Part shown: positions 1 to 5,277 of the stretch, in pieces
How positions within the stretch are numbered: position 1 is the stretch's first letter
Layout: each line of letters begins with the position of its first letter
NCBI GenBank assembly: GCA_023443925.1
Contig: JAEZSL010000226.1
Location: forward strand, 1 to 5,708
Length of the DNA stretch: 5,708 bases
Reading direction: 5' to 3'
DNA from: Bacillota bacterium
Lineage (GTDB): Bacteria; Bacillota_A; Clostridia; Lachnospirales; Lachnospiraceae
Notes under the pieces: model-generated
What the model was told of the DNA's origin: nothing
The model's input: only the letters and a program-made list of their open reading frames with translations
The model's database searches: none
Made by a program: the position numbers and the translations under genes

Positions 1-1217
1 TCATCCATTCTGGCAACCAATTTATCAAGATTATCCTCTCTCTGGCTGCCTCCGATAATTTCACCGATTCCGGGTACCAGTAAGTCCATGGCGGCAACGG
101 TTTTATTATCCTCATTTAACTTCATATAAAAGGCCTTAATATCCTTGGGATAATCCGTTACAAAAACAGGTTTTTTAAAGATTTCCTCTGTCAGATACCT
201 CTCATGCTCGGTCTGTAAATCACAGCCCCAGCTTACTTTATATTCAAATTTGTCGTTGTTTTTCTCTAAAAGCTCAATTGCTTCCGTATAGGTAACATGT
301 CCGAATTCAGACTTCATAACATGATTCAGTCTCTCTAACAATCCCTTATCCACAAACTGATTAAAGAATTCCATTTCTTCCGGGGCATGCTCCAGTACAT
401 AACGGATAACGAATTTGATCATGCCTTCTGCCAAAACCATATCATCTGCTAAATCAGCAAAAGCGATCTCCGGCTCAATCATCCAGAATTCTGCGGCATG
501 GCGTGTGGTGTTGGAATTTTCTGCACGGAATGTTGGCCCGAAGGTATAAATATTGCGGAATGCCATGGCATAGGTTTCTCCGTTTAACTGACCGCTTACC
601 GTTAGATTTGTCTCTTTACCGAAGAAATCTTCCGCATAATCCACTTTTCCTTCTTTTGATAAGGGCAGCTTTTCCATATCCAGAGTGGTTACCCTGAACA
701 TCTCACCGGCTCCTTCTGCATCACTTCCGGTTATTAATGGAGTGTGCACATATACAAAATCCCTGTCCTGAAAATACTTATGAATGGCATAAGCAATCAA
801 TGAACGTACACGGAAAACCGCCTGGAAGGTATTGGTTCTCGGACGCAGATGTGTGATGGTTCTTAAAAATTCAAGACTGTGCCTTTTCTTTTGCAGGGGG
901 TAATCTGCAGTGGATGCACCTTCTATCTCAATGGTTTTTGCCTGGATTTCAAAGGGTTGTTTCGCCTCCGGTGTTGCCACCAGTTCACCTTCAATAATTA
1001 TGGCTGAACCAACATTTAACTTTGATATCTCAGAAAAATTTTCCATACTGTCATGATAAACGATCTGTAAGGTTTCAAAATAAGTACCGTCGTGCAGTAC
1101 GACAAATCCAAAGGTTTTGGAGTCCCTGACACTTCTTACCCAGCCCCCTACTGTTATTTCCTTACCAATGTATTTTTCCTTTTCTCTATACAATTCACGG
1201 ATTGTAATCAATTCCAT
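1..1217 (-). CDS. asnS: Asparaginyl-tRNA synthetase, C-terminus cut by window edge
   Basis: Class IIb aminoacyl-tRNA synthetase that charges tRNA-Asn with asparagine in the cytoplasm. The minus strand reads open for 405 codons from ATG at 1217 to the left edge. Residues about 18-100 form the OB-fold anticodon-binding domain ([19 protein letters not shown]). The catalytic domain follows: motif 1 region near 133-162, the signature [14 protein letters not shown] near 207-220, motif 2 [15 protein letters not shown] near 226-240 with its conserved Arg and Glu, and [10 protein letters not shown] near 385-394. Motif 3, with the final ATP-binding Arg, would lie off the edge. Bacterial AsnRS is about 460-466 residues, so roughly 60 are missing. 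SGQLNGE and the ENSNTTRH form of motif 2 favour AsnRS over AspRS or LysRS. The start is supported by AAAGGAG (1226-1232) eight bases upstream. It is transcribed divergently from the hydrogenase operon and has no evident functional link to it. Confidence 0.97.
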   Translation of the reverse strand, partial: MELITIRELYREKEKYIGKEITVGGWVRSVRDSKTFGFVVLHDGTYFETLQIVYHDSMENFSEISKLNVGSAIIIEGELVATPEAKQPFEIQAKTIEIEGASTADYPLQKKRHSLEFLRTITHLRPRTNTFQAVFRVRSLIAYAIHKYFQDRDFVYVHTPLITGSDAEGAGEMFRVTTLDMEKLPLSKEGKVDYAEDFFGKETNLTVSGQLNGETYAMAFRNIYTFGPTFRAENSNTTRHAAEFWMIEPEIAFADLADDMVLAEGMIKFVIRYVLEHAPEEMEFFNQFVDKGLLERLNHVMKSEFGHVTYTEAIELLEKNNDKFEYKVSWGCDLQTEHERYLTEEIFKKPVFVTDYPKDIKAFYMKLNEDNKTVAAMDLLVPGIGEIIGGSQREDNLDKLVARMD

Positions 1218-1253
1218 ATAACTGGCTCCTTTGTCAATTTTTTCTCTTAACCT

Positions 1254-1262
1254 ATTATAACA
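1254..1262 (-). promoter_or_regulatory. asnS promoter, extended -10
   Basis: On the minus strand the sequence TGTTATAAT is a perfect extended -10 element: TG, one base, then TATAAT at 1259-1254. No good -35 hexamer lies 16-18 bases upstream (only a T/C-rich CTTTCT-like stretch), which extended -10 promoters can tolerate. The predicted transcription start is near 1247, giving a leader of about 30 bases. That is too short for a T-box riboswitch, a common way of controlling synthetase genes in Firmicutes, so this asnS is probably not T-box regulated from this promoter. The position is inferred from consensus only. Confidence 0.6.
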
Positions 1263-1318
1263 TAACAGCAAGAAAAAGAAAGGGCATTTTTCACTCCGGC
1301 TGTATTTAAACCCTGCTG

Positions 1319-1549
1319 CTATGCATATTTTTATTTCTATCAGCATTTACTTCTTGAGTAAGCAAATTCCGGGTGCCTAATAAGACCTGTGCCTTAAAAG
1401 CTAGTATGTTTGTAGTCTCCCGGTTTTATACGTTAAGCCTCCTGCGTTATATGTCATACCAGCAGAAATCACGATTCAGAATTTTAAGTTGACAGCTAAT
1501 ATTATACTTTCGTCTGCTAATCTAACCTCTGCTGTTCCTGCCCTGCTGT
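1319..1549. other. Intergenic stretch with no recognisable gene
   Basis: I see no gene, RNA gene or convincing terminator here. A TTGACA at 1489-1494 has no -10 hexamer at normal spacing (TATACT starts only eight bases after it), so I do not call a promoter. The last part is rich in CTGCTG/CTGCT and may be a decayed extension of the tandem repeat that starts at 1550. Confidence 0.5.
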
Positions 1550-1694
1550 CATACAACGAAACTCTACTAGCATATAACGAACTTTACTATCATACAGCGA
1601 AATTCTACTATCATACAACGAAACTCTACTATCATATAACGAACTCTACTATCATACAGCGAAACTCTGCTATCATCCAACGAAACTCCCCGGT
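1550..1694. repeat. Seven-unit 20/21-bp tandem repeat with 62-bp higher-order period
   Basis: Units start at 1550, 1571, 1591, 1612, 1633, 1653 and 1674, with lengths 21, 20, 21, 21, 20, 21 and a last unit that diverges after about 15 bases. Three subtypes recur in fixed order: CATACAACGAAACTC, CATATAACGAACT (one A shorter) and CATACAGCGAAA, each followed by a CTACTAT-like tail. Positions 1550-1611 and 1612-1673 are therefore two 62-bp copies that differ at only four positions, and 1674 begins a third. The order implies that a three-unit block formed first and was then duplicated as a whole. Neither 20 nor 62 is divisible by three, so the repeat is not a coding repeat. The unit is not palindromic and has no unique spacers, so it is not a CRISPR array. 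Function unknown. Confidence 0.9.
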
Positions 1695-1800
1695 CTCCGG
1701 CTGAACCGTCCGCCCGGCTTCAGCTTAAGTGAGCCGCAATTGTAAGCGAGTTTGGATATGCTCCGGCACGCCATGTGATACCCCCATTTAAGCTGCCTGA
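1695..1800. repeat. GC-rich segment with competing inverted repeats
   Basis: CAGCTTAAGTG (1721-1731) is complementary to CATTTAAGCTG (1785-1795) at 10 of 11 positions, and the odd pair would be G-U in RNA. A shorter dyad, GCTGAA (1700-1705) with TTCAGC (1719-1724), overlaps it and would compete. Inside the large loop, GCCG (1733-1736) can pair with CGGC (1764-1767). The segment is visibly more GC-rich than its surroundings. It could be a structured RNA, the folded core of an interspersed repeat, or chance; no T-tract follows, so a simple intrinsic terminator is unlikely. Confidence 0.4.
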
Positions 1801-1838
1801 AATCCCTTCAGAGAGTGCCTTTCTGACTGAAATATCCT

Positions 1839-1867
1839 TTGACAGCAGGGTTTATAAGTGCTAGAAT
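1839..1867 (+). promoter_or_regulatory. Sigma-A promoter of the hydrogenase operon
   Basis: A perfect -35 hexamer TTGACA (1839-1844), a 17-base spacer and the -10 hexamer TAGAAT (1862-1867, one mismatch to TATAAT) make a strong housekeeping promoter. The predicted start is near 1874, with a leader of about 45 bases before the first gene. The right copy of the 12-bp inverted repeat (1843-1854) lies in the -35/spacer region. Confidence 0.8.
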
Positions 1868-1878
1868 ACTTACAAACA

Positions 1879-1896
1879 TTGTTAATTTTCAAACAA
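1879..1896. promoter_or_regulatory. Candidate Rex operator
   Basis: TTGTTAATTTTCAAACAA matches the clostridial Rex box (TTGTTAA, four bases, TTAACAA) at 12 of 14 defined positions. The left half-site is perfect and the right half-site is 5 of 7. The outer arms ATTGTT and AACAAT (1878-1897) are exactly complementary. The site lies just after the predicted transcription start and nine bases before the ribosome binding site, where bound Rex would block transcription. Rex is the NADH/NAD+-responsive repressor of fermentation and hydrogenase genes in many Firmicutes. The match is seen; control by Rex is inferred. Confidence 0.6.
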
Positions 1897-1918
1897 TCTT
1901 TATTAGGAGGATAGAGGT

Positions 1919-2164
1919 ATGGTAATTACGATATGTATTGGGAGTTCATGTCACTTAAAGGGGTCAAGAGAAATTGTTAAATCATTGGAGCAGCTTATTG
2001 CTTTACATAAATTAGATAATAAAGTTGAATTAAACGGCGCTTTCTGTATGGGGCAGTGCGTCAAAGGTGTCTGTGTAAAAGTGAACGAGAAGATATTTTC
2101 CTTATCTCCGGATAAGACGGAAAGCTTCTTTGCACAGGAGGTACTTGGGAGGCTGATAGAATGA
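1919..2164 (+). CDS. Thioredoxin-like [2Fe-2S] ferredoxin
   Basis: An 81-residue protein related to the C-terminal [2Fe-2S] domain of NuoE/HydC-type subunits. The cluster ligands fit the thioredoxin-like ferredoxin pattern Cys-x4-Cys then Cys-x3-Cys: C6 and C11 (CIGSSC), C43 and C47 (CMGQC). C52 is an additional cysteine. It is only the cluster domain, without the helical N-terminal part of NuoE, and has no signal peptide or membrane segment, so it is cytoplasmic. AGGAGG at 1905-1910, eight bases before the ATG, sets the start. It overlaps the sensory hydrogenase by ATGA (2161-2164), so the two are probably translationally coupled. The likely role is electron transfer to or from the sensory or catalytic hydrogenase encoded downstream, which is inferred from context. 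The position matches hfsA-type genes as I recall them. Confidence 0.9.
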   Translation: MVITICIGSSCHLKGSREIVKSLEQLIALHKLDNKVELNGAFCMGQCVKGVCVKVNEKIFSLSPDKTESFFAQEVLGRLIE

Positions 2165-3906
2165 ATGTAATCGGTTTTAAAGAAGCAAAATGCAGAAACT
2201 GTTATAAATGTGTACGGACTTGTGAAGTAAAAGCCATTACGGTTAAAAATGAGCAGGCCCAGATTATGAATGATAAGTGTATCCTGTGCGGCCACTGCCT
2301 GGAGGCCTGTCCCCAGAATGCCAAGACTTTTATCAGTGACCTGGATAAGGTAAAGGGGTATTTAAAAAACAAGATTCCCACCATTGTTTCCATTGCTCCG
2401 GCTTATCTTGGAATTTTAAAATATAAAACGCCGGGTCAGGTGATCACAGCGCTGATGAAACTCGGTTTTTCTATGATACGGGAAACAGCGGAAGGCGCCG
2501 CCCTGGTAACACAGGAATATGAAAAACTGTTGACAGCCGGAACCATGGAGAATATAATAACAACTTGTTGTCCAAGTGTAAATGATTTTATAGAAATCTA
2601 TTATCCAAGTCTGACAAAATATATGGCTCCTGTGGACTCGCCTATGATCGCCCACGGTAAACTCCTGCGTAAGGAACTGGGCCGTGACGTTAAAATCGTA
2701 TTCTTAGGTCCTTGTATCGCCAAAAAGCGGGAAGCGGAAAGTGATCCCCGAACCGTTGGTTTTATTGATGCAGTCATTAATTTCCCCGAAGTAGAACAGT
2801 GGTTAAAAGAAGAAAACATTGATATTATGGAGCAGGAGGATACCCCTCCCCATAATCCGGACCCCATGGTTAACCGGTTGTATCCCATCAGCAGCGGAGT
2901 CTTATCCTCCGTGGTTGCCTCCAGACAGGAACCGGATAACTACAGAAAATTTTACGTCCACGGCATCCGAAACTGCATCGAATTGTTCCAGAGTATGGAA
3001 CGGGGTGAAGTATCCGGCTGCTTTATTGAAGCTGATATCTGCAACGGCGGATGTATTAAAGGCTCAGCCGTAGACCGGGAATCCATATCACGTTTTAAGG
3101 TAAAGCTGGATATGGAGGAAACCATACCGAAAACACCCTTAAGGGACCCGCACTTCTTTGATCGTGCTAAGGACCTTTCTTTATATAAAGTATTCGTAAA
3201 CCGTTCCCCAAAAGATCCTCTGCCTTCGGAAGAAGAGATCTCCCATATTTTAAATAAAATCGGAAAGATTAAACGGTCGGATGAGTTAAACTGTGGTGCC
3301 TGCGGGTACATAAGCTGCAGGGAAAAAGCCATCGCCGTATACCAGGGAAAAGCCGAACTCACCATGTGCATTCCCTATATGCATGAAAAGGCCCAGTCCA
3401 TGGCTAATGTTGTTTTAGATACCACTCCCAATATTATTATCCTGGCCGATTCCGATTTAAAGATCGTGGAATTCAGTGGTGCGGCGGAAAACTACTTCCA
3501 TATCTCCAGGTCAAAAGCCCGGGAGATGTATCTTTATGAAATTCTCGACCACACCGACTTTATGGAGGTTTTAAGCACCCACCAGCCAATTATGGGTAAA
3601 AAAGTGGAATATCCGGAACTGGGTCTGATAACTTTACAGAATATCGTATATGTTCATGAACAGAACGCGGTGCTTGGTATTTTTCAGGATATAACCGAAG
3701 AAGAAGAAAAGATAAAACAGGCTTATAAAATTAAGGTGGACACCATCGAAATGGCTCAGAAAGTCATAGATAAGCAAATGCTGGTGGCCCAGGAAATTGC
3801 CGGCTTATTAGGAGAAACAACGGCAGAAACCAAGGTGACCCTTACAAAACTCAGGGACACTATATTAAATGACGGCGTGGAACCGCCGAAAAAGAAGAAC
3901 TTTTAG
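2161..3906 (+). CDS. Sensory [FeFe]-hydrogenase with PAS domain (group C, HydS/HfsB-like)
   Basis: A 581-residue soluble, multi-domain iron-sulfur protein. Residues 1-60 hold two [4Fe-4S] motifs: C11-C14-C17-C21 and C40-C43-C46-C50. The H-cluster domain spans about 70-345. Its ligands are C137 in TTCCPS, C185 in GPCIAKKRE, and C294 and C298 in EADICNGGCIKG. Next is a four-cysteine Fe-S domain (C378-x2-C381-x4-C386-x16-C403, the pattern of PF04060), a PAS domain at about 415-515 ending in FQDITEEEE, and a long charged helix at about 515-571. All H-cluster ligands are present, so a cluster can probably be built, but the pocket differs from catalytic group A enzymes: Gly183 replaces Met of MPC, Asp292 replaces Met of the third motif, and the GGG after it is lost. 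This, PAS and the neighbouring phosphatase indicate a sensor of H2 or redox state (group C3), not a bulk catalyst. GGGAGG (2147-2152) and the ATGA overlap support the start. Confidence 0.92.
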   Translation: MNVIGFKEAKCRNCYKCVRTCEVKAITVKNEQAQIMNDKCILCGHCLEACPQNAKTFISDLDKVKGYLKNKIPTIVSIAPAYLGILKYKTPGQVITALMKLGFSMIRETAEGAALVTQEYEKLLTAGTMENIITTCCPSVNDFIEIYYPSLTKYMAPVDSPMIAHGKLLRKELGRDVKIVFLGPCIAKKREAESDPRTVGFIDAVINFPEVEQWLKEENIDIMEQEDTPPHNPDPMVNRLYPISSGVLSSVVASRQEPDNYRKFYVHGIRNCIELFQSMERGEVSGCFIEADICNGGCIKGSAVDRESISRFKVKLDMEETIPKTPLRDPHFFDRAKDLSLYKVFVNRSPKDPLPSEEEISHILNKIGKIKRSDELNCGACGYISCREKAIAVYQGKAELTMCIPYMHEKAQSMANVVLDTTPNIIILADSDLKIVEFSGAAENYFHISRSKAREMYLYEILDHTDFMEVLSTHQPIMGKKVEYPELGLITLQNIVYVHEQNAVLGIFQDITEEEEKIKQAYKIKVDTIEMAQKVIDKQMLVAQEIAGLLGETTAETKVTLTKLRDTILNDGVEPPKKKNF

Positions 3907-3977
3907 TTTAGTCTGTTCTGTATAGACTTGTCTGTATTATAAACAGTCCGGTCTGTCAGGTGTGTAAAGGAGCAGTT
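3907..3977 (+). other. Spacer with repeated TCTGT before the phosphatase gene
   Basis: TCTGT occurs four times (3912, 3917, 3931, 3952); the longer GTCTGT occurs at 3911, 3930 and 3951, spaced 19 and 21 bases. CTGT (3932-3935) and ACAG (3943-3946) could make only a four-pair hairpin. There is no T-tract, so I do not call a terminator. TATTAT (3935-3940) lacks a -35 partner, so I do not call a promoter. The spacer ends in the phosphatase ribosome binding site AAAGGAG (3966-3972). Confidence 0.35.
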
Positions 3978-5150
3978 ATGAATGTAAGTATCGATGCCTC
4001 TTATAAAAGTTTAAACAAACATCATGAAGAACTGTGCGGAGATAAAGTTGAACTTTTAAAAACAGATGATTCCAATATTATGATCTTGGCCGACGGTATG
4101 GGTAGCGGCGTAAAGGCAAACATACTGGCTACTCTTACCTCCAAAATCCTCGGCACCATGTTCTTAAACGGAGCCGGGATTGACGAGTGTGTGGAAACCA
4201 TAGCGAAAACCCTGCCCGTATGTCAGGTTCGCCAGGTTGCCTATTCCACCTTCAGTATTCTTCAGATTTTTCATGACGGTGAGGCCTATCTGGTGGAATT
4301 TGACAACCCCAGCTGCGTATTTATCCGTGACGGCAGGCTTTTAGAAATCCCTTATAAAGAAAGAGTCCTTGAAAATAAAACCATCCGGGAATACCGGTTT
4401 CAGGTACAGCTTAACGATTGTTTTATTCTTATGAGCGACGGGGTGATCCATGCCGGTGTAGGACAGCTCTTAAACTTTGGCTGGACCTGGAAGAGTATGG
4501 CCGATTATGCGTTAAAAGCCGTAGGAGAAACCCTCTCCGCTTCCAGGCTTGCAACAACCCTTACAAAAGCTTGTGACGATCTGTATATGCAGATACCGGG
4601 TGACGACACAACCGTAGCAGTTGCCCGGATTATAGACACGAAAATCATCAATCTGCTCACCGGCCCTCCGCTAAACAAAGCCGATGATGCATATCTGATC
4701 CATGAATTTATGAAGAATTCCACCAAAAAGATTATCTGCGGCGGCACCAGTGCCAATATTGCATCAAAAATTCTGGATAAACCCATAAAAACCTCGTTAA
4801 ATTATACGGATCCTTCTCTTCCGCCCATAGCATGGATAGAAGACATTGACTTAGTGACGGAAGGTGTGTTAACCTTATCCAGGGCTCTTGTCTTAATGAA
4901 GCATTATGTAGAAGGTAATGTGGATGAATTCTTTTTTGAAGAATTAGACAAGGATAACGGCGGTTCCAAGGTAGCTAAACTTATTATTGAGGACTGCACC
5001 ATGCTCAACCTGTTTGTAGGAAAAGCAATTAACGAAGCCCATCAAAATCCGGGGCTTCCCTTCGATTTAAGTATCCGTATGCATTTGGTGGAACAAATCA
5101 GGGATACTGCAATAAAAATGGGAAAGGAAGTAACCGTGAAGTACTATTAA
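3978..5150 (+). CDS. SpoIIE-family PP2C-type protein phosphatase with novel C-terminal domain (HfsC-like)
   Basis: A metal-dependent Ser/Thr protein phosphatase of the SpoIIE/PP2C superfamily, 390 residues from ATG 3978. A longer reading from GTG 3960 is possible, but AAAGGAG (3966-3972) sits five bases before the ATG and would fall inside that extension, so I choose the ATG. The phosphatase domain covers about 1-220. Metal-binding acidic residues are in CGD (Asp22), LADGMGSG (Asp39), MSDG (Asp154) and PGDDTT (Asp209/Asp210), so it looks catalytically intact. There is no membrane segment. Residues about 225-390 form a second domain, starting at a glycine-rich ICGGTSANIASKIL stretch (252-265), that I cannot assign to a family. 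It lies 71 bases after the sensory hydrogenase gene on the same strand, so the PAS/helix part of that protein probably regulates it. Its phosphoprotein substrate is unknown; no kinase, anti-sigma factor or anti-anti-sigma gene is in the window. Confidence 0.9.
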   Translation: MNVSIDASYKSLNKHHEELCGDKVELLKTDDSNIMILADGMGSGVKANILATLTSKILGTMFLNGAGIDECVETIAKTLPVCQVRQVAYSTFSILQIFHDGEAYLVEFDNPSCVFIRDGRLLEIPYKERVLENKTIREYRFQVQLNDCFILMSDGVIHAGVGQLLNFGWTWKSMADYALKAVGETLSASRLATTLTKACDDLYMQIPGDDTTVAVARIIDTKIINLLTGPPLNKADDAYLIHEFMKNSTKKIICGGTSANIASKILDKPIKTSLNYTDPSLPPIAWIEDIDLVTEGVLTLSRALVLMKHYVEGNVDEFFFEELDKDNGGSKVAKLIIEDCTMLNLFVGKAINEAHQNPGLPFDLSIRMHLVEQIRDTAIKMGKEVTVKYY

Positions 5151-5277
5151 ACCGAAATGGTACGGGTGCCCAAAACCCAAAATATGTATGATATACGTAT
5201 GTATTCATTAAGAACACGGAATTGGACTTTGACACCCGCACCGCAACTGTGTCAATGCATACATAAGGAGTAACAAA
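5151..5277 (+). promoter_or_regulatory. Structured leader before the hydrogenase gene
   Basis: The 127-base spacer holds competing dyads. TTGACAC (5229-5235) pairs exactly with GTGTCAA (5249-5255) across 13 bases. CGGGTG (5163-5168), then CAAA (5171-5174), can instead pair with TTTG (5228-5231) and CACCCG (5233-5238), excluding the first hairpin. TATGTATG (5183-5190) and TATGTAT (5198-5204) are each complementary to CATACATA (5258-5265), which abuts the ribosome binding site AAGGAG (5265-5270). No U-tract terminator and no convincing promoter is seen; the TTGACA has no suitable -10. A role in adjusting translation of the last gene is inference. Confidence 0.4.

Larger units (their letters stand above)
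1307..1854. mobile_element. Candidate non-coding element bounded by a 12-bp inverted repeat
   Basis: TAAACCCTGCTG at 1307-1318 is the exact reverse complement of CAGCAGGGTTTA at 1843-1854. The two copies bracket 524 bases that hold no credible gene but do hold a tandem repeat and a foldable GC-rich segment. Weaker similarity continues inward: GCATATTT on the left against GGATATTT on the reverse complement of the right, with a one-base offset. The outermost bases are TA at both ends, so 10-bp terminal repeats with a TA target duplication, as in Tc1/mariner or IS630-derived MITEs, are possible. Because TA is itself palindromic, this cannot be distinguished from a longer repeat. No transposase is present. 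The alternative is a shared upstream motif of two divergent promoters. The repeat is seen directly; the mobile-element reading is inference. Confidence 0.3.

Noticed and set aside
503..697. Plus-strand 64-codon reading frame inside asnS
   Set aside because: It is antisense to a clearly conserved synthetase and has no ribosome binding site or family resemblance.
1218..1306. T-box riboswitch upstream of asnS
   Set aside because: The extended -10 element leaves a leader of only about 30 bases, and no specifier stem or T-box sequence is seen.
1550..1694. Short minus-strand peptides (MIVEFRC-like repeats) in the tandem repeat
   Set aside because: The 21-bp units translate in frame, but each 20-bp unit breaks the frame and stop codons follow after about 14-22 codons; no ribosome binding site is present.
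1550..1694. CRISPR array or plasmid iterons
   Set aside because: There are no unique spacers between units, no cas genes, and no replication initiator gene or origin-like AT-rich box nearby.
1489..1704. A 71-codon plus-strand reading frame over the tandem repeat
   Set aside because: It starts at TTG with no ribosome binding site, and the 20-bp units and 62-bp period shift the frame from copy to copy, so it has no consistent peptide repeat. It is open by composition only.
1951..3371. Several minus-strand frames of 63-139 codons opposite the ferredoxin and sensor genes, plus one plus-strand frame at 2819-3073
   Set aside because: All are shadows of the real genes in other frames; the plus-strand genes have full domain matches, cysteine motifs and ribosome binding sites.
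3960..3977. GTG start for the phosphatase at 3960
   Set aside because: The ribosome binding site AAAGGAG lies inside this extension and points to the ATG at 3978; nothing suitable precedes the GTG.
4505..4786. Minus-strand 93-codon frame opposite the phosphatase
   Set aside because: A shadow frame of a gene with intact catalytic motifs; no ribosome binding site or known domain.
5229..5257. TTGACA as a second promoter for the last hydrogenase gene
   Set aside because: No acceptable -10 hexamer lies 16-18 bases downstream; the hexamer is better explained as one arm of the 7-bp dyad.
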